Shown here: in pieces, positions 1 through 6,453 of the stretch
How the letters are laid out: the number at the start of each line of letters is the position of its first letter
Numbering within the stretch: position 1 is the first letter of the stretch
Origin: Desulfitobacterium dichloroeliminans LMG P-21439
GTDB lineage: Bacteria > Bacillota > Desulfitobacteriia > Desulfitobacteriales > Desulfitobacteriaceae
NCBI RefSeq assembly: GCF_000243135.2
Contig: NC_019903.1
Location: forward strand, 2,704,001-2,768,000
DNA: 64,000 nt
Direction of reading: 5' to 3'
Translations under genes and position numbers: made by a program
Notes under the pieces: model-generated
What the model was told of the DNA's origin: nothing
The model's input: only the letters and a program-made list of their open reading frames with translations
Database searches by the model: none

Positions 1-45
1 GAGTACACATGGAGGTTATTTGAGCAAAAGAAGGCGAATATTTAA
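1..45 (+). CDS. 3' end of an unidentified ORF (partial)
   Basis: An open frame enters the window and ends at TAA 43-45, reading EYTWRLFEQKKANI. It lies 31 bp before the first attC-like site and points toward it, the usual arrangement of a cassette gene and its attC. Too short to identify; the call rests on frame and position only. Confidence 0.3.
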   Translation, partial: EYTWRLFEQKKANI

Positions 46-76
46 TTCCTGAAATTCTATGGGGACATGGTACGGC

Positions 77-152
77 GTATAACAGAGGAGTCCCGCAACT
101 TGAGGATGATGAATGTGGTTGGGACGCTGCGGGACTCCCCAGAACGTTAGGC
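77..152 (+). repeat. attC-like recombination site 1
   Basis: A 76-bp imperfect inverted repeat. The left end is GTATAAC (77-83) and the right end GTTAGGC (146-152), a perfect match to the integron R' core GTTRRRY. An inner perfect 11-bp stem pairs GGAGTCCCGCA (87-97) with TGCGGGACTCC (128-138). Between the outer TAAC/GTTA pairing and the inner stem lies an unequal unpaired segment, as in the central spacer of attC hairpins, and about 30 nt form the terminal loop. Two more sites of exactly the same length occur at 1769 and 2542. No integrase gene is in the window. Confidence 0.65.
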
Positions 153-260
153 GAAATGTCCATTCCCAAGCATTGTTTTCCGTCTTACTTGTGCATGCAT
201 TTTTTTGTGCCTATGGTGTATGAGGATTATGAATGATAAAAGGCCCCCTAATTAGAGGAC

Positions 261-638
261 CTAGTCATTTCTTCCATATATTAATTCAAGTTCACTTACT
301 AAGTAATTAAAGCTGTTTTCATCCATCTTTATAATGTAATCGTCTGGTTTAACTACACTCACTAGATACTCATTAGAATATCTCAATAAAAATAGACCTT
401 TTACCCACGATGGCTTAGTAAAACCATTATTGCGCCAATTCAAAATTGGGATCTTGAATTGATCATGATAGGAGGGGGGATTGCTTGGAGGTTGAGAAGT
501 TGTTGATACTAAAATAAATAATTCATCTGCGTTACCACCAACAATTATTGCTGGTCTTCTTTTGCTACTATCTGGATCATCTTCAAATTCAACATCTAAC
601 CAAAAAATATCTCCAACATTAAAGTCCATTCTTATCAA
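261..638 (-). CDS. MazF/PemK-like type II toxin
   Basis: A 125-residue protein with the PemK/MazF N-terminal pattern: VGDIFWLDVEF near residues 8-18, then KRRPAIIV, the conserved beta-barrel segment of these mRNA interferases, which cleave cellular RNA when freed from antitoxin. The TTG at 638 is favoured by a GAGG 5 nt upstream and by direct abutment to the antitoxin stop; an ATG at 629 is an alternative. The pair forms a two-gene unit inside the first attC-bounded cassette, on the strand opposite to the cassette direction. The family call is by motif; target specificity cannot be told. Confidence 0.7.
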   Translation of the reverse strand: MIRMDFNVGDIFWLDVEFEDDPDSSKRRPAIIVGGNADELFILVSTTSQPPSNPPSYHDQFKIPILNWRNNGFTKPSWVKGLFLLRYSNEYLVSVVKPDDYIIKMDENSFNYLVSELELIYGRND

Positions 639-833
639 TCAATCCTCATAGATATAACGATGAGCGGGATTATTTTTGTCTAACAGTATTTTACCATCTT
701 TAATTTTAGGGCTTATAGTTATTTCCTTCAGTTTTTTGTCAGATAAAGACAAGCCTTTGTATGTTGTGTTTGCTTCTTTTTTTGCTAATGAAGGCATTTG
801 TCCACCCGCCTCTTGAGGATTATTCTTGTCCAT
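639..833 (-). CDS. Probable antitoxin partner of the MazF-like toxin
   Basis: A 64-residue, charged and lysine-rich protein immediately upstream of the PemK/MazF-like gene; its stop abuts the toxin start. The start has a strong GGAGGTGG 6 nt upstream. I do not recognise a DNA-binding fold: the N-terminal half is polar and probably disordered, and the C-terminal half (KLKEITISPKIKDGKILLD) is the likely toxin-binding part. Antitoxin identity is inferred from size, order and coupling, not from homology. Confidence 0.5.
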   Translation of the reverse strand: MDKNNPQEAGGQMPSLAKKEANTTYKGLSLSDKKLKEITISPKIKDGKILLDKNNPAHRYIYED

Positions 834-1009
834 ATCTTACCACCTCCATAGTTCGGTTACAAGACTCTATGTCTAGTTTTGCCAATTTAGAAGGGGATAA
901 TCGTTCGTGTGGATAATAATGTATATACTTGTGGAGAATTACCTGCAAGTTTATCCTTCGAAGCTGGACACTTCCCCTAACTAATTAGAGATTCATGATG
1001 TTCCTAGAC

Positions 1010-1489
1010 ACAGAAAAAGCCATTGATCAAAAATCAGCTTTCTCCTTGATGACGCCGTAATTTCGGCCGTTTTAAGGATTTTGATCAATTCATCCAAGCA
1101 TAAAAACGATACGGTATACCCTTTCTGAAGGGCTAGATAACCGAGGGCACTGGCCAAATGCGACTTCCCAACGCTTGGTGGTCCAAAAACATAATGTTAT
1201 AAGCCTGTTCAACCCATGTAAAGTCGGATAACCTGAGCATTTGTTCCTTGATTATACTTTGTTGAAAGCCAAAGTCGAATTCTTCTAGGGTCTTAAGTTG
1301 TGGCATACCTGATCGCTTGATTCTGCTCTCAGTAGCCTTTTGATCTTTAAGCCGAATCTGCTCGGACAGGAAAAGGCTTAGGCTTTCCAGCGGACTGTGT
1401 TCTCCTTGGAAAAGATTCTCGAATTCTACTTTTTCAAGATGGAGTGCTGTCAGCATTGATTCAATAGATTCCTTGGTTTTTGTCCTCAT
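1010..1489 (-). pseudogene. istB: IstB-like IS21 helper ATPase, frameshifted remnant
   Basis: The first 100 codons read like the start of IS21-family IstB, the AAA+ transposition helper (LEFDFGFQQSIIKEQMLRLSDF region). The frame then breaks at about 1188; in the adjacent frame the Walker A region continues as FGPPSVGKSHLASALGYLA. The product would stop after roughly 50 further residues, near 1010, so both the frameshift and the loss of the C-terminal half kill it. It overlaps the preceding istA stop by ATGA, the normal IS21 coupling. Its position inside an attC-bounded cassette suggests the IS landed in the cassette and decayed. Confidence 0.75.
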
Positions 1490-1585
1490 GATAGCCCACC
1501 AACCCGTTCATACTCCTTAATTGACCGCTTTTGAGTGATTACAGCTGCAGCCTTTGGATTGGTCAGGGTGTATTTTTTCAAGATG
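1486..1585 (-). pseudogene. istA: IstA C-terminal fragment (IS21 transposase)
   Basis: About 32 codons in frame before the istB ATGA overlap, ending in RSIKEYERVGGLS, resemble the C-terminus of IS21 IstA. The catalytic core is absent. Upstream, the sequence runs straight into short repeats of the type found at IS21 ends, suggesting an internal deletion that joined the left end to the tail of istA. Confidence 0.55.
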
Positions 1586-1587
1586 AT

Positions 1588-1646
1588 ACCGATCAATTTG
1601 TGGCCAAATTCCGATCAGTTTTGATGTCTGAAAACCGATCAATTTA
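1588..1646. repeat. Three short repeats, probable IS21-type end
   Basis: CCGATCA(A/G)TTT occurs at 1589, 1611 and 1635, spaced 22-24 bp. Spaced repeats of this kind are transposase-binding sites near IS21-family ends. Together with the istA tail and istB fragment they mark a decayed IS. Confidence 0.45.
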
Positions 1647-1768
1647 TTTTACCACTCACAACTTGTAAATTACGTCGCATTCATCCTATTTTATGATGCA
1701 GAAGTCTTAGCTTATGTTTAAGGCAGCGCCGTCCATGGCGCTGTCTGAATCTGGGGGCACAATACGTC

Positions 1769-1844
1769 ACATAACACGTCCATTCCCGCAACTTAGAAAA
1801 TATGAATGTAATATGACGCTGCGGGATTTCTCAGGACGTTATAT
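1769..1844 (+). repeat. attC-like recombination site 2
   Basis: 76 bp, the same length as sites 1 and 3. Left end ACATAAC; right end GTTATAT (1838-1844). The outer arms pair as ATAAC(A)CGTCC with GGACGTTAT (one bulged A); the inner arms pair CCCGC with GCGGG; an unpaired spacer separates them. It shares the GACGCTGCGGGA block with site 1. The right core deviates from strict GTTRRRY at the fifth base. Confidence 0.6.
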
Positions 1845-1878
1845 GAAAGTCGGCGAACAAAAAAGTAGCCAGTTAAGG

Positions 1879-2157
1879 CTACTTTGGTGGGAATACATCA
1901 TCGTGAGTACCGATGATATATAGTGTATTGATTTGATCGCTCGCTTCTATAGTTATTTCAATGATAATGCGTATCGACATATTGACACTGATCTCATAGA
2001 AGTTATCTGTCCCTTGAATTTTTTTGTATCGCAGCGATGGATGAGTTGGGTCAGACATGAATATCTCAATGGTTTTTTGAGCTTGCTTAAATGTTTTCGA
2101 GGTAAGTTGCTTAAATTGCTTATCAAACTTTCGAGTAGATCTAAAGCGCCTAGTCAT
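1879..2157 (-). CDS. RelE/ParE-superfamily toxin
   Basis: A 92-residue basic protein starting MTRRFRSTRKFDKQF, typical of RelE/StbE-type ribosome-dependent mRNA interferases; the middle LRYKKIQGTDNFYEISVN and the C-terminal YIIGTHDDVF are the usual RelE beta-sheet segments. The start overlaps the upstream antitoxin stop by 4 bp, so translation is coupled. It is the toxin of the pair in the second attC-bounded cassette and ends 35 bp from site 2. Family is clear by pattern; the subgroup is not. Confidence 0.8.
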   Translation of the reverse strand: MTRRFRSTRKFDKQFKQLTSKTFKQAQKTIEIFMSDPTHPSLRYKKIQGTDNFYEISVNMSIRIIIEITIEASDQINTLYIIGTHDDVFPPK

Positions 2158-2438
2158 TGCTCGATACCGTCAAGAAATTCGCGAATTGCACTAAACTCAC
2201 GAACATTACCTGATTCAACGTCATTTTTGGCTTCGAGCATATCTTTTTGGACTCTGTCAGACCAAAAGTATGCTTGATCGGAGGGGACTAGTTTCATAGG
2301 TTCAATGATAATTTTATTGTCATCCATCCTAATGTCGAGAACATCACCTTCAGAAATATTGAGTTTCTCTCTTATATCCCTTGGTAGGCTTATAAGGTTT
2401 CGTTTTTGAACGAAGACTCTACGGGAGATAGCGGCCAT
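2154..2438 (-). CDS. AbrB/MazE-type antitoxin
   Basis: About 94 residues. The N-terminal 45 form a SpoVT-AbrB swapped-hairpin DNA-binding domain (RNLISLPRDIREKLNISEGDVLDIRMDD); the acidic C-terminus would cap the RelE-like toxin. The ATG at 2438 is chosen because AAAGG lies 9 nt upstream; a GTG at 2447 is possible. Upstream, GTAATTAC and related palindromic sequence near 2476-2490 could be the autoregulatory operator. The gene sits 100 bp from attC-like site 3. Confidence 0.8.
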   Translation of the reverse strand: MAAISRRVFVQKRNLISLPRDIREKLNISEGDVLDIRMDDNKIIIEPMKLVPSDQAYFWSDRVQKDMLEAKNDVESGNVREFSAIREFLDGIEQ

Positions 2439-2541
2439 GAATATCACCCTTTCGGCTCTTTCTAATTACAGTATATGCGTAATTACGTAGTAATGCAAAT
2501 TAGCGAAATTAATCGGGTATTCCTATGGGGCGCCGACCACC

Positions 2542-2617
2542 AGATAACAGAGGAGTCTAGCAACTAGAGGATGATGCATGCGGTTGTGACGCTGCTGGAC
2601 TCCTCAGGACGTTATAT
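2542..2617 (+). repeat. attC-like recombination site 3
   Basis: 76 bp again. Left end AGATAAC (2542-2548), right end GTTATAT (2611-2617). The inner stem pairs GAGGAGTC-AGCA with TGCT-GACTCCTC with one mismatch. It closes the second cassette (about 1839-2611), whose only content is the RelE/AbrB pair. No further site of this type was found downstream. Confidence 0.65.
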
Positions 2618-2777
2618 GCAATGCCACAAAATTACCGCGCGTCCTGCGCGGATTTCATAGAAATAGCTTTAAAGTTACTTTCTTGGTTGAATTATGCTAA
2701 TATAGATTGTATTATAGGCCGTATGTTTTAGACCATTAATATGAGTAAACTGAATCTGTTCAAGAAGGGAATAAACA

Positions 2778-2963
2778 ATGATGTTTGGTAAAAAATTAAA
2801 TTTCAAAAAAATAATTGAGACTGCTCTTTTGGTTGCTCTTATGTTCCCTGTTTTCTTTCTTAAATATATTGGCACTTTGAACATTTCTGTAGAAGCAAAA
2901 ACTATAATACGGAAAATCTATGCAACCCTGCAACACCCCAAAAAGAATAGACGCCATAATTGA
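2778..2963 (+). CDS. Small hypothetical protein, one membrane segment
   Basis: 61 codons preceded by AAGGGAATAAAC (spacing about 8). A lysine-rich start is followed by one hydrophobic helix (TALLVALMFPVFFLKYIG) and a basic tail. The last codons overlap an imperfect hairpin (CCCCAA 2936 with TTGGGG 2974, inner AGACG/CGTCT) that may be its terminator. It follows attC-like site 3, so it could be a cassette passenger. No family recognised; it may not be a gene. Confidence 0.35.
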   Translation: MMFGKKLNFKKIIETALLVALMFPVFFLKYIGTLNISVEAKTIIRKIYATLQHPKKNRRHN

Positions 2964-3135
2964 CGTCTTTCGCTTGGGGCTAAGTTTCGTTACAGCCCCC
3001 CATTTTAATCAATTTCTATAGTATATTTTACTACTTGACAGCGTTTGTATTTCCCTTTGTTCAACCCTTTACTCCGTTAGAAGCGGCCTGATATTGTTTC
3101 GGATAATTAGTCTTATAACAGGTTAATTAATTCAA

Positions 3136-3483
3136 TTAAATGTAGACGAAAGCCAATGTCAAACCTACAGCGGCAATTAAAATAAATAACCCCCAATAAA
3201 GTTTATTGAATCGGTTCTTTGTGAGTTGGATCATCACCCAAAAGAGTGCGAAACCTCCAATGCTCTTGATTAACAATGGAAGGCTAAAATCAACAAGTGT
3301 CCAAACATAGCATCCTGTTAATACTGCGAAGCCAAAGACAACATACATGATTTTACGGAGTTTTGTTTTTAGGTTTTGGTCATCACTAAAAGTAGCGATA
3401 AAAAATAAGACCAGGAGCACACATGCAGCCAGAAAATGCCAGGGAGTATGATTCATTATTTCTATAGGACCTAAAGCTATCAA
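3136..3483 (-). CDS. DUF1516/YisL-like four-helix membrane protein
   Basis: 115 residues with four hydrophobic helices (about 10-30, 43-65, 68-86, 95-114), acidic and basic loops between them, and the pattern VLTGCYVW and KSIGGFALFWVMI in helices 2-3 that resembles the YisL/UPF0344 family of unknown function. The start is TTG at 3483, set by a strong AGGAGG 8 nt upstream. It is monocistronic, between the small ORF and the CRP/FNR gene. Confidence 0.6.
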   Translation of the reverse strand: MIALGPIEIMNHTPWHFLAACVLLVLFFIATFSDDQNLKTKLRKIMYVVFGFAVLTGCYVWTLVDFSLPLLIKSIGGFALFWVMIQLTKNRFNKLYWGLFILIAAVGLTLAFVYI

Positions 3484-3627
3484 AGAAAATCCCTCCTAGA
3501 ATATAATTATGATTTATTATAAGGTGATTTATGTTTCTAATACTGTTAAGTATTTAACAATTAATAAAAAAATTTGAAAAGTTGAATTTCCATACCTAAA
3601 AATCAGAGAAGTAGCTGCTTGACCCTA

Positions 3628-4311
3628 TTATTTAAATATGTGCGTACTAAGACAAGGGTCATCTTTTAATATGTAATATCTGTTAGTGCGGTCGACTATT
3701 TTGGCTTCTTTTAACTCATTAAGGGCCTGAATGACCATTACCCGTGAAGAACCAATCATATCAGCTAATTCCTGCTGCGTAATTATTAAATCGATCATTG
3801 TCGCGTTTGGCAGCTTTTTCCCATATTGGTTGGCAAGGTTATAAAATAGACCTAATAATCTTTCTTTTACAGTTCGTCTAGTTTCCTTATCTGAATTCAT
3901 ATTGGCATAACGCTTTTGCCCAAGGTAATCAATTATCCTTAAGGCAAAAGAAGGATCTTTCTTAATTAACATTTCAAATTGCATTTTACTAAAGCAACAG
4001 ATGCAAGCCTCTTCCATGGCTAACGCGCTAGAACATTCCTTTTGTTCTTGATATAGCGACAACTCACCTAGTACCTCACCGGGACCACAGATATCCAGAA
4101 TTGTTTCATGTCCATCTTCAGCACTTTGCACAAGTTTAAGTTTTCCTGATTTCACAAGAAATATAGTACTTGTAATATCCCCTTGATAAAAAAGATAGTG
4201 TCCTTTGGACAGCCGTTTTTTATTTGTACATTGACACAAGTTTGTAATCTGTTCTTTTTCCAGACCCCGAAACAGATCCAATTCTTCTAGGCAGATGAGG
4301 CAACGTTTCAT
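3628..4311 (-). CDS. CRP/FNR-family regulator with N-terminal cysteines
   Basis: About 227 residues: cyclic-nucleotide-like effector domain (residues 10-125), dimerisation helix, and winged HTH (160-225) with ELADMIGSSRVMVIQAL as helix-turn-helix. The ATG at 4311 is chosen for AGGGGG 6 nt upstream; an upstream frame exists but lacks a site. Cysteines at 4, 7, 26 and 28 (CxxC, CxC) plus a CICC near 110 suggest an Fe-S cluster or redox/thiol sensing. In the recognition helix the Glu that follows Ser-Arg in FNR/CRP is Val here, as I recall for CprK, so the target is probably not plain TTGAT. Target genes cannot be assigned from this window. Confidence 0.8.
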   Translation of the reverse strand: MKRCLICLEELDLFRGLEKEQITNLCQCTNKKRLSKGHYLFYQGDITSTIFLVKSGKLKLVQSAEDGHETILDICGPGEVLGELSLYQEQKECSSALAMEEACICCFSKMQFEMLIKKDPSFALRIIDYLGQKRYANMNSDKETRRTVKERLLGLFYNLANQYGKKLPNATMIDLIITQQELADMIGSSRVMVIQALNELKEAKIVDRTNRYYILKDDPCLSTHIFK

Positions 4312-4413
4312 GCAATTCCCCCTATGTTTATAAAGAAAACCTAAATTCCACGTGTGTTTTTTATTAGCTTCAAAAATCACTATTTCACGAAGAATTTAGA
4401 CTGCTTCTCACAC

Positions 4414-4443
4414 ATTGTAACATTATTTACAACCACCTTTCAA
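4414..4443 (-). promoter_or_regulatory. Sigma-A-type promoter of the CRP/FNR gene
   Basis: On the minus strand, -35 TTGAAA (4438-4443), an 18-bp spacer and -10 TACAAT (4414-4419) lie about 100 bp before the CRP/FNR start. Confidence 0.5.
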
Positions 4444-4545
4444 TCATTTTGATAAATCATTGATTTCATCTTTGCTGCAATGATACTTAATAAACTCTGC
4501 AAGTTATCCACAGAGCAACACTCAATTTTATTGATGATATTCTTA

Positions 4546-5808
4546 TTATACCAGACATTTTTCATACACTCCCTTGTACGGATAGTTTTCCGACAACTTC
4601 ATGATTACATATCTTGCGGTTTTGATTATTTTTGCTGCAAGAAATACATACTTCAAACGAAAGGTCTTTATTTGCTGTCTGTATTCTGAAGAGTCCAAGG
4701 AATCAAACTTGAACAACAAAAATAGGTTATATGAAAGCATCATCATTTGAAACACGGCTTCATTCGCCCAAAATGACTTTAGCAAGAGATGACCCACCGC
4801 CATGTCGTATTTGGCTTCTTTGATATAGTTTTCAGCATTACCACGCTTTTCATAGTATATAACTACTTTTTCAGAAAGCAAGGTAGTATTTGTTACAAAG
4901 AAAAAGTAGTCGTATTCGGAACCTTCTAAAAGTGATAATTGTGCTCTTTCTTTTTCTGGTTTCAGTACGCGAGATACGACAAATCTTCTGTCTTTTTCCC
5001 ATTTAACTAATTTTGTATACAGTTCTGTAGTTTCTCTACCTTCTTCTCCTTTAACGAATACAATTGATGAATTCGTTGCTTGTGAGGTGAGTGTAGAATA
5101 ACTTTTGGCTTTAATTAAATATTTGCATCCAAGAGATTCTATCGTTTCGATAATTTTTTCATCAAAGTAGCCACTATCCATTCGAAATAAAATTTCTAAA
5201 TCGTCTGATTTGATGTTAGCAACAATTTCTTTGATCATTTCCGCAGCACCGTTTGCAGTGTAAGTATTGCCACTTCTTACAAATCCGGTAACATATGCTT
5301 TTAATTCGTCGCAAAATGCAAATTGGATATTGTAGCATCGGTTTCCCAGTTTCTTAGGATTATATCCTTTTGACGCACCTTCTTGATGACCTTCTACGTT
5401 AATTACACTACTATCAATATCAATCGTAATGGATGTCAATTTACTTTTAGTGAGCAGTTTTTTAAAGACTTTAAAATTAATGTCTCTAAACATTTGGGTT
5501 GTCTTGAAGTTGAAGTTTCCTAGAAACCGTGACACTGTTTCAGGTTCTTTTACGGAAATATCAAACTCGTTGACGAGGGGATCATTTTGAAGTAGCTTTA
5601 GACGTTCTAACTTATCAATGCCAATGAAGTGACCGCAGAGCATGGTCTTTATATGATTCATCTTGATTTTATTTGTTGAGTCATTATCAAATACGAGGTC
5701 ATTTTCAATAAAATCAAAAATCCCATTGCTTTTTGCATTCTCAAGGAGCAGAAAAAGACCTGCATTTGATGTTAGATTCTTAGCTTTGAAATCAATTTTA
5801 TTAATCAT
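4546..5808 (-). CDS. IS1380-family transposase
   Basis: 420 residues, intact. DDE transposase features of the IS1380 group are visible: TSITIDIDSSVINVEGHQEG (first Asp, residues about 130-150) with the KGYNPKK pattern, FRMDSGYFDEK (second Asp, about 210), and the YEKRGNAENYIKEAKYDM motif carrying the Glu (about 320). It catalyses cut-and-paste transposition of its own element. I could not find convincing terminal inverted repeats; the element probably spans about 4.45-5.95 kb. It sits between the CRP/FNR promoter and a truncated membrane gene. Confidence 0.85.
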   Translation of the reverse strand: MINKIDFKAKNLTSNAGLFLLLENAKSNGIFDFIENDLVFDNDSTNKIKMNHIKTMLCGHFIGIDKLERLKLLQNDPLVNEFDISVKEPETVSRFLGNFNFKTTQMFRDINFKVFKKLLTKSKLTSITIDIDSSVINVEGHQEGASKGYNPKKLGNRCYNIQFAFCDELKAYVTGFVRSGNTYTANGAAEMIKEIVANIKSDDLEILFRMDSGYFDEKIIETIESLGCKYLIKAKSYSTLTSQATNSSIVFVKGEEGRETTELYTKLVKWEKDRRFVVSRVLKPEKERAQLSLLEGSEYDYFFFVTNTTLLSEKVVIYYEKRGNAENYIKEAKYDMAVGHLLLKSFWANEAVFQMMMLSYNLFLLFKFDSLDSSEYRQQIKTFRLKYVFLAAKIIKTARYVIMKLSENYPYKGVYEKCLV

Positions 5809-5993
5809 AATTAGAACCCCTTTTTACTACTTTTCTTACTATTATTTTACCATATATCGAGTCATAAAAGCTGATAATTTAACATATTTTTGAGCACTTT
5901 TCTTTCACCCAATGGGTGAAAGCTGAATTTCGAAGGAACGCATATTTATCAAGGCTTTGATTATGCTTTTTGAAGTACTGACGTAGAATCTAG

Positions 5994-6341
5994 GTAATAG
6001 TAATATCTATCTGTTTTCTTGGAGTTGCAATCCTAACAATCGATTTATTTAGGGTAATATCGAAAAATGAGTATACTAACTCCTGGTTTATTGTACTTGC
6101 GAATGTTATGTGTATCATATCCTTAGTTTTATTTTCTTGGTTCTCGTATAAGGCGTTTGGTGAATCCAATCTTGAAGTGCTCGATAATAATAGCCAATAT
6201 GTTTCGGTGATGCAAACTTTGTTTTTTATAGGCTTAATAGGTAGAGAAATTATTAAAGGGCATATTTGTAAAAGGAAAGATGAGATTGGGAAACAACAAG
6301 TGAAACAACAAGTGAAACAACAAGCGAAAAAACGCAAATAG
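5994..6341 (+). pseudogene. Truncated small membrane protein with KQQV repeats
   Basis: An open frame runs from just after a stop at 5991 to TAG 6339-6341 with two or three hydrophobic helices (SICFLGVAILTI; FIVLANVMCIISLVLFSWF; QTLFFIGLIG) and a basic tail with three KQQV/KQQA repeats coded by tandem GTGAAACAACAA units (6289-6330). The first possible ATG, 6108, is inside the second helix, so the true start is missing. It looks like the 3' part of a two- or three-helix protein cut off on the side facing the IS1380 element. Family unknown. Confidence 0.4.
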
Positions 6342-6366
6342 TTGATTTCTAGGTTGTGTGAAAAAC

Positions 6367-6397
6367 AAAGGATACCTCCCTAAAAGAGGTATCCTTT
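6367..6397. terminator. Bidirectional terminator downstream of smc
   Basis: Perfect 12-bp stem AAAGGATACCTC/GAGGTATCCTTT with a 7-nt loop; A- and T-tracts on both sides. It lies about 60 bp past the smc stop and just after the truncated plus-strand frame. Confidence 0.75.
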
Positions 6398-6453
6398 TCT
6401 AATTCATCTATTCATTAGGCTATTTAAGACCCATCCAAACTTACGTAAATCCA

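Noticed and set aside
77-2617. CRISPR or simple interspersed repeat array
   Set aside because: Only three copies, 0.8-1.7 kb apart, each with dyad symmetry and genes between; fits attC far better.
4454-4520. Terminal inverted repeats of the IS1380 element
   Set aside because: I compared both flanks and found no pair long enough to trust, so no element bounds are given.
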